DNA of 64,000 bases, from the NCBI GenBank assembly GCA_029931535.1, contig JAQPZY010001234.1, positions 1,019,501 to 1,083,500 on the forward strand. Direction: 5' to 3'. How positions within the stretch are numbered: the first letter of the stretch is position 1; each line of letters opens with the position of its first letter. Shown piece by piece: positions 1 through 12,639 of the stretch. Position numbers and translations under genes: made by a program. Source of the stretch: Margaritifera margaritifera (Eukaryota > Mollusca > Bivalvia > Unionida > Margaritiferidae). Below the pieces are notes generated by a model, which saw only the letters and a list, made by a program, of their open reading frames with translations, was not told where the DNA came from and did no database searches.

Positions 1-459
1 ATGCTTTACTTTTACTTATTTTCCCCCTTCTCATCTGTAGTCTTCTGTTGTACTTGACATTTTGGTTTCTAAAACAAATAACAATTCCTGCACTTATTTG
101 TTTGAAATTTGTATAGCTATGGCTTACCAGCCATACCGCTCATGCTCGTCTTGTAAATTTCATGTAAAATGGGCAGGCACATTAATATTCTTGACCTCAT
201 ATGATAACAATTGATGGTTTGACTTCGGAAAGCACAAAGTATTTTTTTTTAAATTTCATCTAGCTGCATATATTTTCTTGGCCATTAGGTTTGACATTTT
301 AAACTACTTGTTCAAGTTTAAAGGTGTACATGAAAGCTTAAAGATATGGTATAATTTGTGCATAAATTGCTTTCAGTTTAACTTGTTTGACTCCAGCAGA
401 ATCTTCAGCAAGTGTTATGATTTCCTCAGGTTTTCAGTTTAAGCTATCAAGGCACAACA

Positions 460-2167
460 CATACATGCCATAACATGACGTGTCATGAGAAAAACATGAT
501 TTTTGACTCCCAAAGCCCCCCGACACGGTCGTGTTTCGAAAAACATGATTTTCAACAATCTGAGCGAATAAAATTTTTCCCACCCAAAAAAAAAAGAAAA
601 AAAAATGTACATTTCTTGATCCCAATGATATATGCCCATAATCTGTGGTATGTATAAACAGTAAACAGTCTTGCTCAGAGCTCATGTAAAACTATCCTCG
701 GGGCAGTTTATACAGCCATTTTAGAGACAATTAAAAGGTAAGACTTCCAGAGATAGACTCCTTTCAGAGATTTACTGAATTGGCTCAATAGCTAGGGTGA
801 TGTGTTGTGTCAAATCCTTTGAGCACTGTTGAGAGAGAGCCCGCAATGCTAATTTGCATAGTTAAAGTACACTAAGTGGAACAACCCAATTTGTCTGAAG
901 TTAAGTACATCAAACAGATGCGTGTTGAAAAACAAATGTTATTACACATCACTGACTGCACTTAATGAGAATGTCGAAACCATCCTTATTAAAGTTTGTG
1001 ATCAGTGGCAACGTTTCTTTGAAGTCGGATTTTTACTCCATATATAAAATTCAAAACATGATTATTTCGGTAGGCTGAACAACAGCACCATTCAATCTCT
1101 AATGCAGTGTTGCACCTAGGATCTGAAGGTCAGGGGGCACTGTGTCCCTCATCCTCCAGATTTGGGGGACACACATTTTAAAGGGACAAAGGAAAATTGT
1201 ATTACATAATGCAATACAAGTGCTAAAAAATGAGATAATCTTATTTGCTTCAACAGTTTTGCCACCTAAACTTTCTCATATATTCCATGGACATTTACAT
1301 GATTCCAATAAACATTTTATCATGTGATCAAGTAACTTGTGAAAACATCAACATATTTGAATATCTGATTAACCTGAAATGAACTGCATCATGGAATTTT
1401 AATAATTTAAAAGTATTTAATCCTTAATCAAATGACAAATTGTGTATTTGCATAAACTAGTACCTTTTTTCATGAATTCAGCCTGAGAATAAATTAAATC
1501 ATCACTGCCATAGGCGTGGCTTTAACCTCGAAACTACGTTACAATAGCGGCGGTCAAAGACTTTAGCAACTCGGCCGACTACCACATACCTTGAATGTTT
1601 TCATTGCCAGATTCATTGTTTGAAATAGATATTCACTGCCATCTTACAGGTTTTATCACTTTTAGTGACTTTGGTCATTGTAACATTGATGTGGATGCAC
1701 ACTCGTGAAGGAAAAGTGTGGTGATATTTGTGAACACAAATGACACTTGCATTACCATCAGACCAACTACTGAACTATTGAAAGCAGCAAAGACTGCATG
1801 TAATTAAAATTACATTCCACTGTCCAGTGGATTTTAAAGACAGTAACTTGGTGTATTTTTGTATTTAATGTATGTGAGGTTGTGACCGTGTTTGTGGTGA
1901 TGTTATTTGACAATGCTAAGTCTACCATTTTTTTAATTATTTTTTTGTAAGTATATTAAATGCTTCAGAGAAAACAGATGGTATTTACTTTTATTCAGAT
2001 TTGAATTTCCAGTCATTTGCTATAGGCTGATTTGAAAAGATAGCCTATTCTCATTTGGATGACATTGCTTTTAGGGGGTCGCACGCACTGACCCCCCTTG
2101 GGACCTCAAAACACACTTTTTGAGTCTCAAAAACCCCCTAACACTGTCTGGGAATATGGCAAGTATG
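460..2167 (+). mobile_element. hAT-like DNA transposon, non-autonomous copy 1
   Basis: The ends are inverted: the left end reads CATACATGCCATA and the right end TATGGCAAGTATG. The 6-bp sequence ACAACA lies immediately outside both ends (454-459 and 2168-2173), which fixes the boundaries. Long stretches match the copies at 45305-46764 and 52731-53527 (the latter inverted). Examples are the CATGATTTTTGACTCCCAAA block near the left end and the GGGTCGCACGCACTGACC block near the right end. Related copies carry a zinc-finger segment of a transposase, but this copy lacks it. A short reading frame at 919-1047 is shared with copy 3. The 6-bp duplication is shorter than the usual 8 bp of hAT elements, so the superfamily call rests on the zinc finger in relatives. 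Confidence 0.75.
919..1047 (+). pseudogene. Short reading frame conserved between transposon copies
   Basis: This is a 42-codon open stretch ending in TAA. It contains ALNENVETILIKVCDQ followed by RFFEVGFLLHI. The minus-strand copy at 52731-53527 encodes a near-identical peptide with an internal duplication. In the 45305 copy the frame is broken. I do not recognise a domain. Conservation of the amino acids may simply reflect a young family, so coding status is unproven. It lies between the 5' end of the element and the place where relatives have the zinc finger, so it could be a 5' exon or leader of the transposase gene. Confidence 0.35.
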
Positions 2168-2173
2168 ACAACA

Positions 2174-3771
2174 CAGAAGCTTGAACATAACTTCTCAGTT
2201 AGCTGTTTTATTTGCTAATCTTGTATCTTAATTTGTAAAACAAACCAGAACATTTAAGAAGGCTTGAGTTCAAGCAGACTCAATAGAAGTTGTTGTGTTT
2301 GATTGTGTAAAACAGCCATACTAAACATGCTCTAACCTTTGATGGACATTGAGTTACATTGATGTTGACCTACACAATACAGACTTTCATGAAGCCTTTA
2401 ATCTAATTTGCATGCTTTGTATTTAGCCATGTGATTGCTTTGTGTAGCTTTTTTTTAAATTAACATATCAGGGAAACAGTATTTTATGTTAAGAATTTTG
2501 CATCTGGCAAATTAAATTGGCCTAATGCATCCATGTTCATCTAAATTTTATGAACAACAATTTGAAGATAAAAAATTTTATGAAAATGTATGAGACAAGA
2601 AGATACAACTGTTAGTATCAAAATATTAAGTGTAATTCTTTATTCATGACAGCTGTGAGCTTCATTGTGAATCAATATATTGGTGATATGAACTGACAGA
2701 TGGTTTAGTACTTACATGTACACATAAATAAATGAAAAATTAAAAGGTTACATCTTACATCTCTCCTTTTCTGCAGTCAGGGTTTTAGAAAAACATACTC
2801 TACTCACAGAAAAGGAGCGATGTAAGATTGAGGTACATTACAAGGCAATGACTCTTGTAAATTTATCTTTACCCCAGTCTATTTATGCAAGGTTTCATTT
2901 TATGTAACCTGGTTTAATCCATTTGTAAATCAGCAGTTGTAAATCTGCAGGTATAATCGTGAGTTTTTGTGAACATTGGTAAATAGGTACATATTTACCA
3001 ATCAAATAAACATTTAGGAGTTGTTGTGGTTGGTCTAATAAGTGTCTTCCTTATCGGTTTATGCTACTCTTGATTTTTCTCTTTATTCCATTTATCCCAT
3101 GCAGAAATATAAAGATTTAAAATTGTCATCTCAGCAATGAGGAAAATGGTGTACACTATTGTGATAAAATTGGCTCCTGCTATCACTCAAAGACACTTTT
3201 AAGGAAGTTATTTACCACAGTTGTCATTTTAAAGTTGCCCCACTGAAGACAGGAGAGTTACATGCAATCCTTTTTGCTGGTTACTTGTAATTTCTTGGAA
3301 TTAGATTTTGCAGGGCATAATTAATATCAGACATTTTTTGCATGTGAGTTTATTTGTCTTTTTTGTCAGACAAAACTTAAATCAAAATTTAAAACTTGAA
3401 AACTTTACCTGTGTATATTTTATAATTTGTTCTTGCACATACATGTACTTTAAAAAAATAAAATAGTGCTGAAATAAAACATGCTGTTCAGGATCAAGTC
3501 TGCTAAAATTTCTGTAGACCAAAATAACCTGATAAATAGGAAGTATCACATTCTAGCTGCAGTCCTGTATAAATGCTTAAATTTTATTTTAAAGTGGTAA
3601 TATTGTATGGGTATATTGTATTTTAACATATCTACAAATATAACATGCTTTCTGATTGGTTGAATGTCAGAATTTGCACTAGTGACATCCACGATATATT
3701 GTTAGAAATTTTGAGGCAATTGTGATGTCATGACTCCCCCTGTCACTTGGTGCCACATAGAAGTACATTTT
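2174..3771. other. AT-rich non-coding stretch
   Basis: I see no coding region, RNA gene or clear repeat here. An imperfect inverted pair (ACATCTCTCCTTTTCTG near 2758 and CAGAAAAGGAGCGATGT near 2807) could form a short hairpin of about 65 bp. Confidence 0.4.
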
Positions 3772-3975
3772 AATACAAGTAATATGTTACCTGTTGCTAT
3801 TGTGTAGCTTACCTTTCTGGGATGGAAATTACCCTTGTCTCTATAATTCAAATACCATCCACACATTAGAAAGTTCAGAAAGCTCTAGAAAGTTCAGAAC
3901 CAGACTAGCACAGACCCAGTCTGTTCCCCACATCACAGGCCCATGTGCAGTAGACACCATCCTTTTTTCGGATTA
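3772..3975 (+). mobile_element. Solo DIRS-like terminal repeat
   Basis: The block starting TTACCTGTTGCTATTGTGTAG, then TTCTGGGATGGAAATTACCC, matches the left inverted terminal repeat of the DIRS-like element at 54206. It also matches the reverse complement of the right terminal repeat of the copy ending at 22746. For example, GGGATGGAA.TTACCCT..TC and GACCCA.TCTG occur in the same order. No retroelement coding sequence follows, so this is an isolated terminal repeat. Confidence 0.6.
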
Positions 3976-4486
3976 CATATTGGATCGGTTCAATTTAAAA
4001 TGCTCTTAAGAAATATTGCCTTTGCTTATGTTTAGAATGTGTATCTGGCATCTAAATATGGCTTTCTGGATAGCTAGAGTGTTTATATCCTCAGTCTATT
4101 AACATACTGGCTGTAGTATTACCTCTCTTGAGCATTTGTACGCATTTGTACCATTTAGCAGTGTCCATTTAGTGATATCCTTCCTTTCGGTGAATGGGTA
4201 ATCCATAATTGTTTCTAATTTCATTATAATTCAGTTGTAATTCTTTTTTCTGGACTCTTGGATAGATATTATCCACCCATTCATCTTTGGATTCGCTTGT
4301 GATCTCCATTTCAGTCTACATTTATTTTGCGAGCATTTGATTTGATAATTCATTGACTGATGCTTTAAATTTTATTAGACTCGTCGCAGGGCATTGCACA
4401 CCAGCATTATCTTCTGTTAGTGTGTTCAGGTCAATGTTCACCATTCTTTTTCAATTATAGTGAGTTGGGATCACACTTCACTCACT
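3976..4486. other. Non-coding, nothing recognised
   Basis: AT-rich sequence without open frames, tandem repeats or recognisable mobile-element ends. Confidence 0.4.
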
Positions 4487-5430
4487 TTTAGCTGAACTTG
4501 TCATCGACCAGAAGAGCTTATGGGATGGTCTTTCATCCATTGTCTGTTGTCCATCCATCCGTTAGCACAAGTTTGTTATAACTACTACTCCTAAACTGGG
4601 TCAAGGATTACCATGAAACTGTACACACACATTCATCCGATGGTCTAGTTGGTTTTGAATGAAAATGGTGCATATCTGACATCCAATATGGCTGCTATAG
4701 CAGCCATCTTGAAAATCTTATTGCTACTTGTCCAGAATGGATGGCCTTATCAACGTGTGGTTTTCACTAAAAGACTTCTTATGATGTCTAGTTAATCGTA
4801 AATGAAAAGGGTGCCTATCAGATGTCCAATATGGCCACCATGGCAGCCATGTTGAAAATCTTGTTATTGCTACTCTTCTTGAACAGAAAGTCATATTGAT
4901 GTGGGGTTTTCACCAGAAGACTTCTTATGATGTCTAGTTGGTTCTAATGAAAAAGGGTGCCTATCTGATGTCAAATATGGCTGCCACAGTGGTCATCTTG
5001 AAAATATTGTCACTATTCCTCATGAATAGATGGTCATATTGACATGGGGTTTTCACAGAAAGACTTCTTATGATGTCTGTTTGGTACTAAATAAAATGGT
5101 GCCAATCTGATGTTGAATATTACTACCACAGCAGTCATCTTTAAAATCTTGTTACAACTAGTCCTCCTGAACCAAAAATCTTTTGATATAGGGTTTTCAC
5201 AACAAAAAAAATTAATGATGTCTACTCGGTCCTAATTGCAAATGGTGCAAATTGGACATCCAGTATATCCACCACAGCAGCTAATTTGAAAATCTTGTTA
5301 GTGCTGAAGAATAGCAGAAATGGTTTCAACACTTAGCAATTACAAGGAAGAAATGGTCTTGTCTTAAATTCCTCTAAATTCATTTCGCTCAATAGAGCAT
5401 CAGTTCCTTCAAGGGACTCTTGTTATTCTT
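4487..5430 (+). repeat. Degenerate tandem array, ~145-bp unit (family A, copy 1)
   Basis: A head segment (TTTTAGCTGAACTTGTCATC, then a TCTGTTGTCCATCCATCC stretch) leads into degenerate units about 145 bp apart. Each contains CTAGTTGGTCCTAAATGAAA, ATATGGCCACC..AGCAGCCAT, a CTTGAAAATCTTGTTA block and GGGGTTTTCACCAGAAGAC. The array ends with TTCAAGGGACTCTTGTTA. The same head, unit and end recur at 18838-19890, and the unit and end recur at 46792-47502. That makes it a dispersed element with an internal tandem structure. Small ORFs inside it are by-products of the repeat. Confidence 0.75.
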
Positions 5431-5782
5431 TATAATTATATTGCATTTTGCAGGTTTCACTTTATCCATTGTCATCAATACTCTTACTTTAGTATTGCTG
5501 ATGGTAGATTGTGCTTGACCACAGGTTACAAACCATTCATTATCATCTAGAGTTGGTTGGACTCGCACTCCCTCTTTTTTTTATTCATTATATATATTTT
5601 GTGTTTTGCTGGTTTCTCTGGTTACTGTCATCAATATTGCTGATGTTTGATAGTGTTTGACCACAGGTCTCACACCACTCATCATTATAATTAATACCAT
5701 ATGGGCAGGTAAGGTATTGCTGTTATTACATCGCATTTGACTTAAGCTCTTTGATAAATATTATGATCGTCTTTTTTGATTA
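5431..5782. other. Non-coding, short local duplication
   Basis: Two similar passages (GTTTCACTTTATCCATTGTCATC near 5455 and GTTTCTCTGGTTACTGTCATC near 5613, each followed by a TTGACCACAGGT stretch) suggest a degenerate ~160-bp duplication. No gene is seen. Confidence 0.35.
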
Positions 5783-6316
5783 TTGTACTTTGTTTTCAGA
5801 GATTCATTTTGCATCAGTATGCCACAAAATGTGGGTAAATGTGGGCATAAAAAAGCCCTTCGGTATGGGATGGATCGGGTTGAGATCCCCCCTTTTGCCA
5901 GGCTACTGATGAACCCCATTGGGAACTGGGAGTCGGTGTACATGTACCAGACTATGGAAGGAGATCGGATCGGCATCCCCCTTTATAATCTTAATCCCTA
6001 TGGGATGTGGGGACATCCATTTCAGGAAAGAGAGCTGTCCTTCCAATTTTCGCCACTTTGGACACCAGGGCCTTGGCCTCATAGCAGGGTTGCTGTTGCG
6101 GGTTGTGGCCTGACATCTTTTGCTTATGTGGAGACAAAAAGGAAGGAGGGTGGATGGGTTTCTTCACCCAAATGCTCCAGGAAAGTTGAGAAGTGTTGTT
6201 CTCCTGCTGAGTCTACTGCTTGGGCAGTCTCCTTTCTCCATGTGAAGAGTTATGGGATGAAGCTCCCCATACCCCAGGTCCAGTGCTCTACCAACCGAGT
6301 TACTGTAGCTCCTTAA
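5783..6316 (+). other. 177-codon open frame, probably not a gene
   Basis: This is the longest uninterrupted frame of this part of the window besides the LINE fragment at 16.5 kb. The sequence is distinctly richer in G+C than its flanks. The predicted protein is rich in Cys, Pro, Trp and Ser, and I recognise no domain. Its last 30 bases overlap, on the other strand, a tRNA-like A box. The frame is therefore likely to be an antisense reading of a SINE or other repeat. No splice sites or promoter were found to support expression. Confidence 0.25.
6240..6314 (-). mobile_element. tRNA-like SINE head
   Basis: Read on the minus strand, the segment begins GGAGCTACAGTAACTCGGTT, then GGTAGAGCACTGGACC. 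This resembles the 5' half of a tRNA with its pol III A box (TAGCTCAGTTGGTAGAGC type). A weak B-box-like GAGCTTCATCCC follows about 25 bases later. The body may continue leftward through the G+C-rich tract to about 5800, but no second copy is present to define it. Confidence 0.45.
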
Positions 6317-6319
6317 TAA

Positions 6320-7200
6320 AAATGCACAATTTAACATTAATTGACTTTTACATGTATTTCATTATAATCATTTTAAGATTAGAAAAATGCTCCTTCGGCT
6401 AGAAAAAACTGTGTTAATTCCAACTATGGGGAGGCAATCCCTAGCCAAAAAGGGAGTAACTTGTACAATACACAAATATAAAATTGTTCTAGGACAGTAG
6501 TCTCCTTTTTAGGCCAACACTTGTAGAATGAAATGGTGGCCTTATTAAATGGGTGGCCTCTCTTGATGGGGAGAAAATGTTAAAAATTTTATATTTTGGC
6601 TTCAGGCAGGCCACCTCTGATCAAGGGTGGGCGCTGTTCTTTTTTGACACCACCCCTGAAGAGTGAGGACCTCAGGATAGAAATATTTTTGTATATGGAT
6701 TATTTAGGTGGATGGCAGAAATCATTAAGACTGTCTAATTAATGGGAACATTAATATACAAAAGATACAACTACCCCCCCCCATATTTATGAATTTCAGG
6801 ATATTTTTAATGGCATTTTAACAAATATGTGGTTGAACTTGTAGAAATAGCTGGTATGAAGTACAGATTTAAAAAATGTGCAGTTGTGTATATAAGAATG
6901 GCCAAACTTATTTTTGTATGTATAAGTGTTCAGAAGGAACTTGTGACACAGACTTTAATGGTATATAAACTTTTGAATAAAGGTACATACCGGTATATAC
7001 TGCAACAGAAAGTGGATGGCAATTTAACCACCCACAAATGGGTGGAGTGAAAGATTGATATAAACATTTTTGCATTAACTCTAGAAATGTTGCTATGTTT
7101 ATAAACAGGTGCCCCATAACACAAATATAACTGATCAAGACATAGCTAACCTAGACATGGGTGTGCTAGAAAGGAAGCAGTAATATCTGCTTGTCCACTT
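6320..7200. other. Non-coding, nothing recognised
   Basis: AT-rich stretch with small unrelated ORFs on both strands and no homology that I can recognise. Confidence 0.4.
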
Positions 7201-7350
7201 AAGGGAGGTGCAGTGGTTAGGATGTTGAACTTTTGACCTGAATGCAAGTACAGATTTGATTCCCACGATCTGATAAGCCTGGATCAGCTGCCATGGTGTG
7301 TCCTAGGGCTAGACACTTTATTCAGCTTATCACAGCATGATATAACCTTA
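7201..7350 (+). mobile_element. tRNA-derived SINE
   Basis: GGTGCAGTGGTTAGGATG near 7206 fits a pol III A box. GATTTGATTCCCACG near 7253, about 50 bases on, fits a B box. The downstream segment TGGTGTGTCCTAGGGCTAGACACTTTATTC is the conserved central/3' region seen in many animal SINEs, and a related segment (GGTGTGTCCTGAGTAAGGC) recurs alone near 38192. Confidence 0.65.
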
Positions 7351-7589
7351 AAAAGAGTTGCTGTATCATAAAACAGTAAACCAAACTATATTAACATTCT
7401 AGGTCTTTATTCTGATTACAAAGCAGTCTCTGTCTAGAGAGGCCATGCCTAATGCAGCCTTGGAACCAGGTTTTGGGACTCAAGCCCCACCAGTTGAGCT
7501 CAATGTTTAACCTACATGGCCACAAGACCAAGTGAGGTTTATGGTATGGCCCTGTGTCTGTCATCCATTGTCTGTCTGTCTGTTGTCTG

Positions 7590-8745
7590 TTAGTTAGGAA
7601 TTGCTTGTTATGACTCTAGAGGGCATGTTTCTGATCCGATTTTGATAGATTTGGAATATAAGCATATATCAGCAAGATCTTGGACGAGTTGAACAATGGG
7701 AGATATCTGCACATATTAATGAGGTGATTTTGTATATAGCTGAGCTTGTGTCCAATCTGGAGGCCATATTTTTAGTCTGATTTTGATCAAACATGGAGCA
7801 TTAGCTTATATCATTAAGATCTCAGAAGTATCAGTGCATACTAATGAGTTGATCTTGCATTTTATTTGCTTAGCTTGTTACCACTTGGGGAAACCATATT
7901 TCTGGTCCGATTTGGATGAAACAGAGAATGTTAGCTTATATCATCAAGATCTTAGATTTTTTTGATAATGAGTGAGATATGTGGATATTAATGAGGTGAT
8001 TTTGCATTTGATTGGCTGAGCTTGTTGCCACTCAGAAGGCCATATTTCAGATTCAGTTGGATGAAATTCTGGATATAAGCTTGCATCATCAGAGTCTTTG
8101 ATGAGTTAAATGATGAGCAAGATCCTTGCATATTAATGAAGTGGATCCTTGCATATTAATGAGGTGGTCTTGCATCTGACTTGCTGAGCTTGTTAACACA
8201 CTGAAGGCCATATTTATGATCGATTTTGAGCGAACTTGGAATATGGGCTTATATCAACATGATTTCAGACAAGTTTAATTACGAGCGAGATCCACACATA
8301 TTGATGAGATATTATTGCATCAGATTGGCAGATTTTGTTAACCACTCTGAAGGCCATATTTCTGGTACAGTTTTGAACAAACTTGTACAAGTTTGTTAAT
8401 GAGCCATATCCAGGTATATTAATGCTGTAATTGTGTACTTGATTAGCGGAGTTTGTTACCACTCTAGAGAATGACTTTAAATTGGATTTTATTTAAACTT
8501 GATAACAGAACTTCTTTCATAATGGTTTGAAGATAGGTTGAATAAAAAGTGAGATCTGTACATATTAAGGTTGTATAAAAAGTGAGATCTGTATATATTA
8601 ACGTTGTATAAAAAGTGAGATCTGTACATATTAACAAAATGATCTTTGATGTAATATACTGAGCTAGTTACTTCTCTTGACACTTTATTTCTCATTAGAT
8701 TTTAATAAGATCTTGAATTAGTTCGATTAATAGCTTTGAGCTACA
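7590..8745 (+). repeat. Degenerate tandem array, ~135-bp unit (family B)
   Basis: Just upstream is a TCTGTCTGTCTGTTGTCTGT stretch. About eight degenerate units then follow, each with GAGCTTGTTACCACTCTGGA, GGCCATATTTCTGATCC, a TTATATCATCAAGATCTCAG block and CATATTAATGAGGTGATTTT. Near 8545-8640 the end of the array carries three closer copies of AAAAAGTGAGATCTGTACAT about 40 bp apart. No coding function is apparent. Confidence 0.7.
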
Positions 8746-9209
8746 TGTATTAATTATGCCTTAATTTTTGGAAATATTTTTTCTAAAATTTTTTGTTGCA
8801 TTTATTTCTAACCCAGGTTATGTAATTAAGTCCATTCTGAAGTGCTGAGCATATTTATTTCTGGTCAGCACTAACATTGGTGATCAAAAACAGAGTTCGG
8901 GATAAATAGTTTTTTAGATCCAGAGAGTGGAAGCAATTAGTCGTCATCAGATCGTATATTTGTTCTACATGGAATGGTTGGTTTATTCATGTCTGTTGCC
9001 TGTCTCTACATTGCTGCTATCAAAGTAATAATTGTGTAAATAAAAATGAACATAAGGGTGAACTACATTTGAGATCAGACATTAAGTCTACCAGCACTGC
9101 ATTTATTTCTGACATAGTATTGCTGGGCAAGCAATATCAGTGGCAGACAAAATTGTAGCTAGATGTAAATGCATCCTTTTTATTAGGGACATTGTGAATA
9201 ATGGTTAAA
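8746..9209. other. Non-coding, nothing recognised
   Basis: AT-rich sequence between the family B array and the SINE. No ORF or repeat is supported. Confidence 0.4.
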
Positions 9210-9450
9210 TGGTTTGGTTTTGTGGGTTTAACACCATATTTCAACACATGGTAGGCTATACATGGTGGCCAGTAAATTTGGTTGAGGAAGAACCAGGGAA
9301 GACCCAAGGAATAACCACTGACCCATGAGAAGCTACTGGCTAGCTTTCTCACATACTACCATTGGCTGAGCTGAGACTCTAACTCACGCAGACAGAGGTG
9401 AGATATGAGTGATCTCTAAAGGCAAGCACTTTAGACCATCAGGGGCTCCC
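9210..9450 (-). mobile_element. tRNA-derived SINE, bivalve type
   Basis: On the minus strand it starts GGGAGCCCCTGATGGTC with a tRNA-like head. A B-box-like GAGTTAGAGTCTCAGC follows. It ends GGTGTTAAACCCACAAAACC, and the GGCGTTAAAC-type 3' end is typical of bivalve SINEs. Its length of about 240 bp fits a full SINE. The exact family is not assigned. Confidence 0.65.
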
Positions 9451-9560
9451 AAATAATGGCTAAACATGACTGAGCACCTCTCGGGATATTTGCTTGTTAT
9501 GTTCAGACTGCTACATGCATTGGTCTCAAATAAAAATACATGCAGCTTTACCCTAGTGAA

Positions 9561-10790
<1,230 letters not shown>

Positions 10791-10799
10791 TTAAACATC

Positions 10800-11090
10800 T
10801 TTGGAAAAAACACTGGAGAAATGTTTACCAAACTTGGCAGAGACCATTCTGGTATGAAGGACTTTGAAATTAATACAAATAATGCCAATGACTATAAATT
10901 CTGGCTGCAGTTACTAAAAATACACCCATTAAATGTCTTCTCAAAAACCACTAAACAGAAGTTAAAAAAGTTTGACACAAAGCATCCTGGCATAAAGGGC
11001 TTTCAGCTTTGTACATATAATGCTGATTGACCATCAAAATATCCCCACCGTCACTAAAAACAGATGAACCATTTAAGGTGGTGGTCCACT
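10800..11090 (+). repeat. Degenerate tandem units (family C, left part)
   Basis: Two units about 135 bp apart contain AAATTTGACC or ACCAAACTTGGCAGA, then CATTCTGGTATGAAGGAC or CATCCTGGCATAAAGGGC, and AATGCTGAT..CATCA. The same units resume at 12640-13260. The minisatellites between the two parts probably expanded within one original array. The 69-codon frame here is a product of the repeat. Confidence 0.6.
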
Positions 11091-11194
11091 TTTGTAAAAT
11101 CAACTCTGTACAGCTTGAAATGATGTCATCATTAATTCTGAAGTCATTGAAATGATGTCACTTTTTACCTGAGGGAATTATAGCACTGTAAACT

Positions 11195-11217
11195 GGGGGT
11201 GGGGGTGGGGGTGGGGG
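11195..11217 (+). other. G-quadruplex-forming motif
   Basis: Four runs of five G are separated by single T residues. This satisfies the strict G4 consensus with one-base loops. It sits in otherwise AT-rich non-coding DNA. Confidence 0.8.
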
Positions 11218-11599
11218 AGATTGAATGTAAAATGACTTGGTTGTGGCTTCTGTCTCTATTATTAAATAATTAAAAGAAATATTGTAATACAATTTTGTTA
11301 ATCACATTTAACAGTCCTGTGAAAGAAAATAATGAAGTCAATAAATTGCATACAGGACCTTGGGAAATAGTTATTTATGACCTGCAATAAATAGGCCTTG
11401 CAGGCCTTCTGTTGCAAAAAACCATTATGATCACAATAATTGTGCCATACTGAAAAATTCACTCATCAACACACCCTTTTCTTTGTGTATTTGATTTGAG
11501 GAGTCAATGCAGATTAGACAAAGTTTTATATACTGTATTTATTCAGCTACTATTTGAGGTATTTAGTGAAAGGATACTTTTCTCCGTAGTTTTCTATGT

Positions 11600-12146
11600 A
11601 ATGACCTGTACTTGAGGACAGATATTCACCTAATGACCTGTACTTGAGGACAGATATTCACCTAATGTGCTGTACTTCAGGACAGATATTCACCTAATGA
11701 CCTGTACTTGATGACAGATATTCACCTAATGACCTGTACTTCAGGACAGATATTCACCTAATGTGCTGTACTTCAGGACAGATATTCACCTAATGACCTG
11801 TACTTGAGGACAGATATTCACCTAATGACCTGTACTTCAGGACAGATATTCACCTAATGACCCGTACTTCAGGACAGATATTCACCTAATGACCTGTACT
11901 TCAGGACAGATATTCACCTAATGACCTGTACTTCAGGACAGATATTCACCTAATGACATGTACTTCAGGACAGATATTCACCTAATGACCTGTACTTCAG
12001 GACAGATATTCACCTAATGACCTGTACTTCAGGACAGATATTCACCTAATGACCTGTACTTCAGGACAGATATTTACCTAATGACCTGTACTTCAGGACA
12101 GATATTCACCTAATGACCTGTACTTCAGGACAGGTATTCACCTAAG
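11600..12146 (+). repeat. Minisatellite, 32-bp unit, ~17 copies
   Basis: The unit reads CCTAATGACCTGTACTTCAG followed by GACAGATATTCA. Variants include CTTGAGGAC and TGTGCTGTAC. Copies differ by one or two bases, and there are no unique spacers. Confidence 0.95.
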
Positions 12147-12186
12147 AGTAGCACAGGAAAATGCATACCAACTTTTACATTTTTAA

Positions 12187-12597
12187 GTGGTTTTGGATTT
12201 CTTGGACCCTTTGCCATGTAAAAATAGTTTTGGATTTCTTGGACCCTTTGCCATGTAAAAATGGTTTTGGATTTCTTGGACCCTTTGCCATGTAAAAATA
12301 GTTGTGGATTTCTTGGACCCTTTGCCATGTAAAAATAGTTTTGGATTTCTTGGACCCTTTGCCATGTAAAAATAGTTTTGGATTTCTTGGACCCTTTGCC
12401 ATGTAAAAATAGTTTTGGATTGCTTGGACCCTTAGTTATGTAAAAATGAGTTTGGATTGGTTTGACTCTTAGCTATGTAAAAATTATTTTGGATTTCTTG
12501 GACCCTTAGCTATGTAAAAATTATTTTGGATTGCTTGGACCCTTAGCGATGTAAAAATTATTTTGGATTTCTTGGACCCTTAGCTATGTGAAAATAT
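12187..12597 (+). repeat. Minisatellite, 37-bp unit, ~11 copies
   Basis: The unit reads GTTTTGGATTTCTTGGACCC then TTTGCCATGTAAAAATA. The last four copies carry a different variant (TTAGCTATGTAAAAATTAT), so the array has two homogenised blocks. The minus-strand frames MAKGPRNPKLF are repeat artefacts. Confidence 0.95.
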
Positions 12598-12639
12598 TAG
12601 TTCGAATAAAGTTAAATGTGCCAACATTTCACAAGCAGT

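Noticed and set aside
434..685. 83-codon minus-strand frame and overlapping ORFs
   Set aside because: They lie across the terminus of a transposon and a poly-A/T run, and their low-complexity Phe stretch is an artefact.
12125..12402. Repeated MAKGPRNPK frames on the minus strand
   Set aside because: They are a by-product of the 37-bp minisatellite; three frames read the same repeat.
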